Positions 58,691-64,000 of a stretch of 64,000 bases of DNA are shown here, piece after piece. Location of the stretch: contig CM034233.1 in the NCBI GenBank assembly GCA_019916065.1, positions 54,119,947-54,183,946 on the forward strand, written 5' to 3'. Below the pieces are notes generated by a model. That model did no database searches, had not been told where the DNA came from, and saw only the letters and a list, made by a program, of their open reading frames with translations. Position numbers and translations under genes: made by a program. This DNA is from Vitellaria paradoxa. Its lineage: Eukaryota; Streptophyta; Magnoliopsida; Ericales; Sapotaceae. The stretch's first letter is position 1; every line of letters begins with the position of its first letter.

Positions 58691-60900
58691 ATTTTTTTTT
58701 CCAACAAGAATGTGTAGATAAGATTTCATGCTCCATGAGAAAGGTTAGAAAATTTAATTTTATTATGAATTTGATTCGATTATTAGATTAGTATATTATA
58801 AATCTGTGACTTAACTAGAACTACTCAGACTTGTAAACCCTAAGAATTTTCTTTTATTAATTAATGAATTTCTTGATTTTATCAAGTCTAAAATATTATT
58901 TATATGAAATTCTTTATATTTTTATTTGGCATGATTAAGTTATTCTATTTCGTATGACAATTAGTAATTTGAGTTCCATTTATATATTTGAAATTTAAAT
59001 TATGATATAACTTAAAATCAATGGTTTAATTGACGAGTTATTGAGTTCCCATAATTTATAAATGATATTTTTGGATTGAACATTTAATTAATGTGGAAGG
59101 AAGTTGGAAAAAAAAAAGGGCAAAACTAAAAAAGAAGGTCTCAAATGTGACCCAGATTTACTAATTTGACCTCCATCATGTGCACCCTAGTCGAGCCTTT
59201 TTGTGTCACGTGATGCTGTGTCTTATGTTCACACCACCCCATTTTCCTTGTCGAGCCTAAAGTAACTCTTATTGTGCCCACATCCTAAAGTTTCATGTAC
59301 ACACGACAAGCAAGCTATATATCATGCACGTCAGCACGACACCTTCATTTTCATATGTATGACTAGTCCGACATTGCTCTCGTGCGCATGTTTGTTTCTT
59401 TTCCATGTGCATGACCCATTGTTTTACACTTTGTTTAAGTATTTCTTAAAACCTAGTCATCTTATCTACCTTAATTAGATTATTCTTGACCACTTTAATC
59501 GTGATATAGAAAATAACCTATATAACTACTTCATGATCAAAATTTAAAATGTTACTTTCAATTTTCATGATTGATATTCACGATTACATGATAATTTTAA
59601 TATTTAAACCTTGAAATGAGACTATTACTTGTAAAAACTAGTAGAATCTTAAACCTTAAGGAAATTAATGTTTGAAAAGGGACCTTGATATAATTGATGA
59701 ACCTTGGTGAAGGAACTCAACAGTTATTATGGATAGTGGTGGTTCCCCTTGTAGTATGGCCATACAACCAATGGCTTCAGATATTGTTGGGTTTCGAGAA
59801 CCCATATACCACCATGGTTTAGGTGGTCCCTGAAAGATGTTGTTTGGGTTATACATTGGTAATCCTCAGTGTATGGGTATGGATGGTCCTTGAAAAATTG
59901 ATGTGCATGTATTTAGGTTTAGGAGGTGTGGCAAACTTGTATACCATCATATCCATGATCATTAGAATGTACTAATTCTCAAGGATGGAGTTAGATGGGA
60001 GGAAAGGAATGACACGTTTAGTTTCTATTCTTGTGTACTATTTTGATTAATACAAAAGATTGGGTGTGTTCAGAGCTCTGTAAAATTTAAAAAATTTCTA
60101 CAAATTTTTATAAAATTCATGTTTTCTACCATTGCATGAATTAGAAGACTATAATTTTTACAAAGTTGTACTAACTTTTACAATTTCAATCACCTCGATG
60201 TATTGAAAAACATTAATTGGAGAACTTTTTTTTTTTTTGTCGGTAAAACGGTGCCATAATCGTATGGATTTGGGATGAGGATTTGGTAGATTAAATGGAA
60301 AATTCGTTTTGATTTGATATTATAGAGTAAGAAAAATAAAGTCAGGAAAAAAGATTAAGATAGCGTTTGGTGATCAAATTTTTAGTATAAATCAATTAAC
60401 TTTAACTTCTTGATTGTTTAGTAAAATATCAATTTTTGCCACTTTATTGTTGGGTTATAGTGACTTACTCAGAAGTTATCAAAACACACAAGAAATTACT
60501 AGAAGTTGCTAAAACTTTTGTCACAGACTCAAAAATTATTAGAAGTGACTAAAAATTGCTAATTATTTTACCAAACACATCAAAAATTTTAACTATCAAT
60601 TTTTGGAAGAAAAACCAAAAATTATTAAAAATTGAACTTCCAATCAAACCCTAAGTCTCTGATCAAAGTAGCTTGCACTTTATGAGCAAGTATTTGTACT
60701 GTTCGTGTACAAAGTAGGTCTTAAACACATGGTAACTATACAAAGTATTCTTTAGAACATTCGTGACGTTGATTGGAAGCCACACATGTATTTTGTTACA
60801 GCTTCAAGGTGATGTGCAATTTTAGGCTAAATTTAAAGTCTACAATTTACAAATATGTTGCCAATTTTTAATGACTATGTTCAATAGCATGGCTTTTATC

Positions 60901-60918
60901 ATTATTATTATTATTATT
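60901..60918. repeat. (ATT)6 microsatellite
   Basis: Six uninterrupted ATT units. Confidence 0.95.
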
Positions 60919-61010
60919 GGAGTTTTGATATTATAACGATTTATTCGAATGATGCGTCTGACCAACCGGGATAAAGCTGACGGTGTGGTCGAAAGGCTAA
61001 TTGGTTAACG

Positions 61011-61015
61011 AAAAT
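61011..61015. other. Target duplication (left) of right-hand solo LTR
   Basis: AAAAT, matched at 62662-62666. Confidence 0.8.
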
Positions 61016-62661
61016 TGACCGCTCTCTAATTTGGTAGTAGCTCACTCTCAAGTATAAGAGGTCGGTTGAGTTTAGTCTAGGTGAGTCCTAGGTCATCTTC
61101 CACAGGGAGCAAGGGTGTGTCTAAATCTTTGGAAAACTTGGTTTCGAAAACACTTGCAACAATTTTCAAAAATAAAAGATGAAAATCTTTTTTTTTTTTT
61201 TGGGTTTTCGAATAAGTAATTGAAAATCTGATTTGAAAGTAATTGGGAAAACGATTTGAAAATTTAGAAGAAATACACTTAAACAAAAAAAAAAATGAAA
61301 CACTAAGAAAACAACCAATTTAAAAACTTAACTGATGGTGTGAATTACTTAAACAATTAGATGAATGGAAATACTTGGTTTTAACCTAGTCCTGTAATGT
61401 CCTCGAAGGCTTGAACTTGGATGTGAAATTAACTCAACCTAACCTTTAAACATGTAAGATTAGGCCGGAAAATTCAACGTTAAAAACCTTATTTCGTAAA
61501 GAAATTGTAATTCCAAGGTTTTGAAGTCAAGTTTGAAATCACCGGGACATGGAATTGAGCTCCGATTCACACTAGTGTAACAGAGGTCAATTATATCACA
61601 GGGTTTCATTTTCGAAAATCAACCTAAAATTACAATTCTTACATTATCATTCAAAAGAAAATAAATTCATTTCAATTTGCTTTATCCGAGCCTAAGACCT
61701 TTGATTTCATTACGAACCTAAGTTAAAACCAAGAAAATCCCTAGCCTAGCATAGTGAAAGTATAAACAAAGCAATTCGAAAAGAGAAACATCTTCATCAT
61801 GCAACAAAACACAAGAACGAAATAGACTGAAAAGATTTAAAACAATTTCGAAAGCAAATCAATCCAAACTAAGACTACGAAATACTACGAAGCAAGAATA
61901 ACAGACAAAGCACAGAGAACATGAACCTTATATGAGAAATGAATTAACAAGTAAAACATACACGCAAATCTGATTGCAAAGACCAAATAGAACTTGAACA
62001 ATCCAAAAGTGAAAACAAAAATCCAATCCTTAGTGCAACATAATGATGTAACCCTCCTCTAAAACTCGTAGAGAATAAAGCCTAAACTTCTCCTAAGGTT
62101 CCAACCCCCGATACATCAGAAATCTACCCTTTTATATCATTACATAATTCAGGGGCAAAATGCTAAAATTACACTCTAACTTCTTCTGAACATGTGCTGG
62201 AGAAGACATCATGGGTGCCCATGGTTGATGTGGGGCGCCCATGGTACAAGTGTTTGATGAAGTCCTCAAAGAATGGCATGAAAAACAATCAAAAACTTCC
62301 TCTCTATGGGCACCCACCTGATGAAGAGTGGGGCGCCCAGCTCTGGTTCCTCCAACTGTTTGATGAAATGTCTCTTAGGCCTGACTTTCCCCTTCAAAAA
62401 TAGCTCTCTGTGGGTGCCCACCTGATGAAGAGTGGGGTGCCATAGGTCTAGGTGGGCACTCATGGTCCTCTTCCTCAGCTTTCTTCTTCATCTCTTCACT
62501 TTTCTAGCTTCTTTTTGCACCCATTTCCTCAAGTTTGAGCATGTAACCCTGCAAAATCCCATAAGTGCATCAATATGCTTATTTTATAATAATAATGGCA
62601 AATAAAGGTCCAACTAACAGTTAAATGAACATAGTAATTTAACATGGAATGCACCCAATCA
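61016..62661 (-). mobile_element. Diverged solo LTR of the Athila family (minus strand)
   Basis: 1646 bp, from TGACCG to CACCCAATCA. Reversed, it aligns along its length with the LTRs of the 17.1-kb Athila: its edge matches GATCGGTCA, then the GACCTCTTGCACTTGAGAG region, the word array (62213-62470) and the start. It is flanked by AAAAT on both sides and has no internal region, so it arose by LTR-LTR recombination. It is clearly more diverged than the LTR pair at 37537-54674. Confidence 0.88.
62213..62470. repeat. Degenerate GGGCGCCC word array in solo LTR
   Basis: Words such as TGGGGCGCCCA, TGGGTGCCCA and TGGGCACTCA. Many have lost the central CG through CG to TG or CA changes. Confidence 0.8.
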
Positions 62662-62666
62662 AAAAT
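62662..62666. other. Target duplication (right) of right-hand solo LTR
   Basis: AAAAT, matching 61011-61015. Confidence 0.8.
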
Positions 62667-63590
62667 ACTTTCACTTTTTGTTCTTTCACACGAATCCTAA
62701 AACAAAACTACTAGCCAAGCGATCTTTGGTTGAATGCCCCTCCAACGATCAAGTTAGATAATATGGCGAGATTAAGAAAACCAAGAGCAGTATGAATAAA
62801 GGTTTTTTATATGGAGTAGTGAGCACATTTTCCCTTCATTCATTGCTTCTTTTATACGTTATTAAACATGTGTGGTCCATTTTCACAGGACGGTCCTACC
62901 TGGGTATCGTGGGTAGACTGAATCAAAGCTGTATCACATCGTGGAGTAGGTTGAACTAGCGCCATAATGCATAATGGAGGCAGGGTACTTAACTGTACCT
63001 CTGTTTAGATATGGCAAGGACAGATGGTGGGTCAGATAGCTGCCAGGTGCCTTCTCATGGACACGGGCCACGTGTCTGAGCACTCCTCCAATCGCTCCCT
63101 AACCCTCGTGCGTGTGACATGCTCGGCACACGTACAAGAGCTCAAGATGATCAGCTAAGCATACTAGGAAGAGCTCAGTCCATACGAACCTTACTCAGAG
63201 TACTCTATATATGTACTAGCATATATATGGTCATCATAGCTGTCCATACAGGGGAATATGACAGTTAGACAAGTTAGTGGGTCATTAATGTGCTAATCTG
63301 CTCATCATTATGACACGCACACCGACCTTAGGCGTGCATCGTATAGGGTACGCTGAGGACATATTGATCATAAATACAAGACTCCAACCCATCAAATTCT
63401 ATCTCTTCATCTTCTACCTCTATAAATACTCATCTTTCACAACTATGCAGGTTTCTTACATCTTCAAATTTCCAGAGCTTTCACACATAGACTGCTTTAA
63501 AGCTCCCCTTACATTACTTTAGCTGAGCTCATCTTGTGTCTGACCAGAACCCCTCCCTCTGTATTCAATTTAGGTGAGTGTTAATTCTAA
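62667..63590. other. LTR-like or promoter-like non-coding DNA
   Basis: On the minus strand, CATATAAAAAACC (62803-62815) is a TATA-like site followed by a stretch containing TAACTTGATCGTTGGAG, a phrase I associate with plant retroelement leader regions. On the plus strand, CTATAAATA (about 63420-63428) is a TATA-like site followed by a CT-rich leader and a donor-like GGTGAGTG near 63574. No ORF of note. Element ends were not found. Confidence 0.4.
63420..63428 (+). promoter_or_regulatory. TATA-like box
   Basis: CTATAAATA, followed about 30 bp later by CA-rich and CT-rich sequence typical of plant transcription starts. Whether it drives a host gene to the right or is part of an old LTR cannot be told here. 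Confidence 0.4.
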
Positions 63591-63600
63591 CTTTCTCATC

Positions 63601-64000
63601 TTTTTTATTTTTTTTTGAGAAAGGTAAATCTATTAATGCCCTTAGAAAATCAAGGGGTATGGAGGCCTTGAGGGCTAGACACTAGATTCCTAAGTTTGTT
63701 TGGGTAGCCTTGCTGAGGGAAGACAATTTTAGCATAGCTGAAAATTAAGAATCTAAATGTGTACGGTGGCCATTGCTGGCTATGGACAAGTGTGGAGTGA
63801 CTCTCCCACTCCAACCCCTGGTTTGAATATTTTTATCAATGGTCGAAATTTGCCTTAAGCAACTAGCCCCAAATGGCTATAGAATTTTAGTTGGGGTAAT
63901 AGAGCTTAATAGGATTTTGAGGGTTAATTTGGACCCTTGGGAGATTCTCCACTGCTATGCTATCACCCCTTCAAAAAATAGACAGTACTATCTGAAGTAC
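63601..64000 (-). mobile_element. Possible LINE/SINE 3' end (poly-A on minus strand)
   Basis: A T-rich run (63600-63616) is followed by GAGAAAGGTAAATCTATTAA. On the minus strand this reads as a retroposon end closing with TTTACC, TTTCTC and a poly-A tail. The rest to the window edge has no gene that I can see. Confidence 0.35.

Larger units (their letters stand above)
58691..61015. other. AT-rich intergenic DNA
   Basis: No convincing gene on either strand. It contains a T-run with GTCGGTAAAAC (about 60228-60248) and an (ATT)6 microsatellite at 60901-60918. A minus-strand frame at 59665-59856 has no family support. About 60930-61015 may belong to the element that continues at 62662. Confidence 0.6.

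Noticed and set aside
59665..59856. Minus-strand ORF of 63 codons in intergenic DNA
   Set aside because: No start context, no family resemblance and a length expected by chance.

Overview
The window is a block of nested, mostly dead LTR retrotransposons from a flowering-plant nuclear genome, probably a eudicot. The evidence is Tekay/Del-type chromoviruses primed by initiator-Met tRNA, Athila-type Ty3/gypsy elements primed by tRNA-Asp, a SIRE-like Ty1/copia element, and a decayed G-type lectin receptor-like kinase. I see no rRNA or tRNA gene, no CRISPR array and no intact host gene. The species cannot be named from the sequence.

Layout. (1) 1-775 is part of an Athila-like LTR on the minus strand; it cuts off the next element. 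(2) 776-25461 is a head-to-tail array of one Tekay chromovirus on the minus strand: internal A, LTR1, internal B, LTR2, internal C, LTR3. All three internal copies share the same lesions, so the array looks like a duplication of an already broken element. (3) 25462-29208 is the 5' part of a copia element (minus strand), cut in its integrase by LTR3. (4) 29209-34749 is the 3' part of a plus-strand Athila-like element: env-like ORF, a small accessory ORF, a long non-coding 3' region and the 3' LTR. (5) 34750-36583 and 55612-56575 are two halves of a minus-strand Athila-like gag-protease. They are split by a solo LTR (36584-37536 plus 54675-55606, target duplication GATAG). That solo LTR is in turn split by a 17.1-kb Athila element (37537-54674, target duplication AACCC). 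(6) 57130-58690 is a lectin receptor kinase pseudogene. (7) 61016-62661 is a solo LTR (target duplication AAAAT) related to the LTRs of the 17.1-kb element. (8) 62667-64000 is LTR-like or promoter-like non-coding DNA with a poly-T retroposon end.

The most unusual structures are these. The 17.1-kb Athila element has a 1906-codon gag-protease ORF in which a 1116-bp segment is repeated four times in tandem and in frame. The LTRs carry GC-rich semi-palindromic word arrays; one array (core GGGCGCCC), including a longer shared phrase, occurs in both the Tekay and Athila lineages. A conserved pre-gag ORF with a cysteine-rich end lies between PBS and gag of the chromovirus. Collinear conserved non-coding islands occur in the 3' regions of two diverged Athila elements.

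How the parts work together. Each element family had its own gag, protease, reverse transcriptase/RNase H and integrase set between LTRs. Nearly all sets are now broken by stops, frameshifts, truncation or nesting. The inferred order of insertion on the right is split gag-PR element, then solo LTR, then 17.1-kb Athila. On the left it is split gag-PR element, then plus-strand Athila-like element, then copia, then Tekay array, then the LTR at 1-775.
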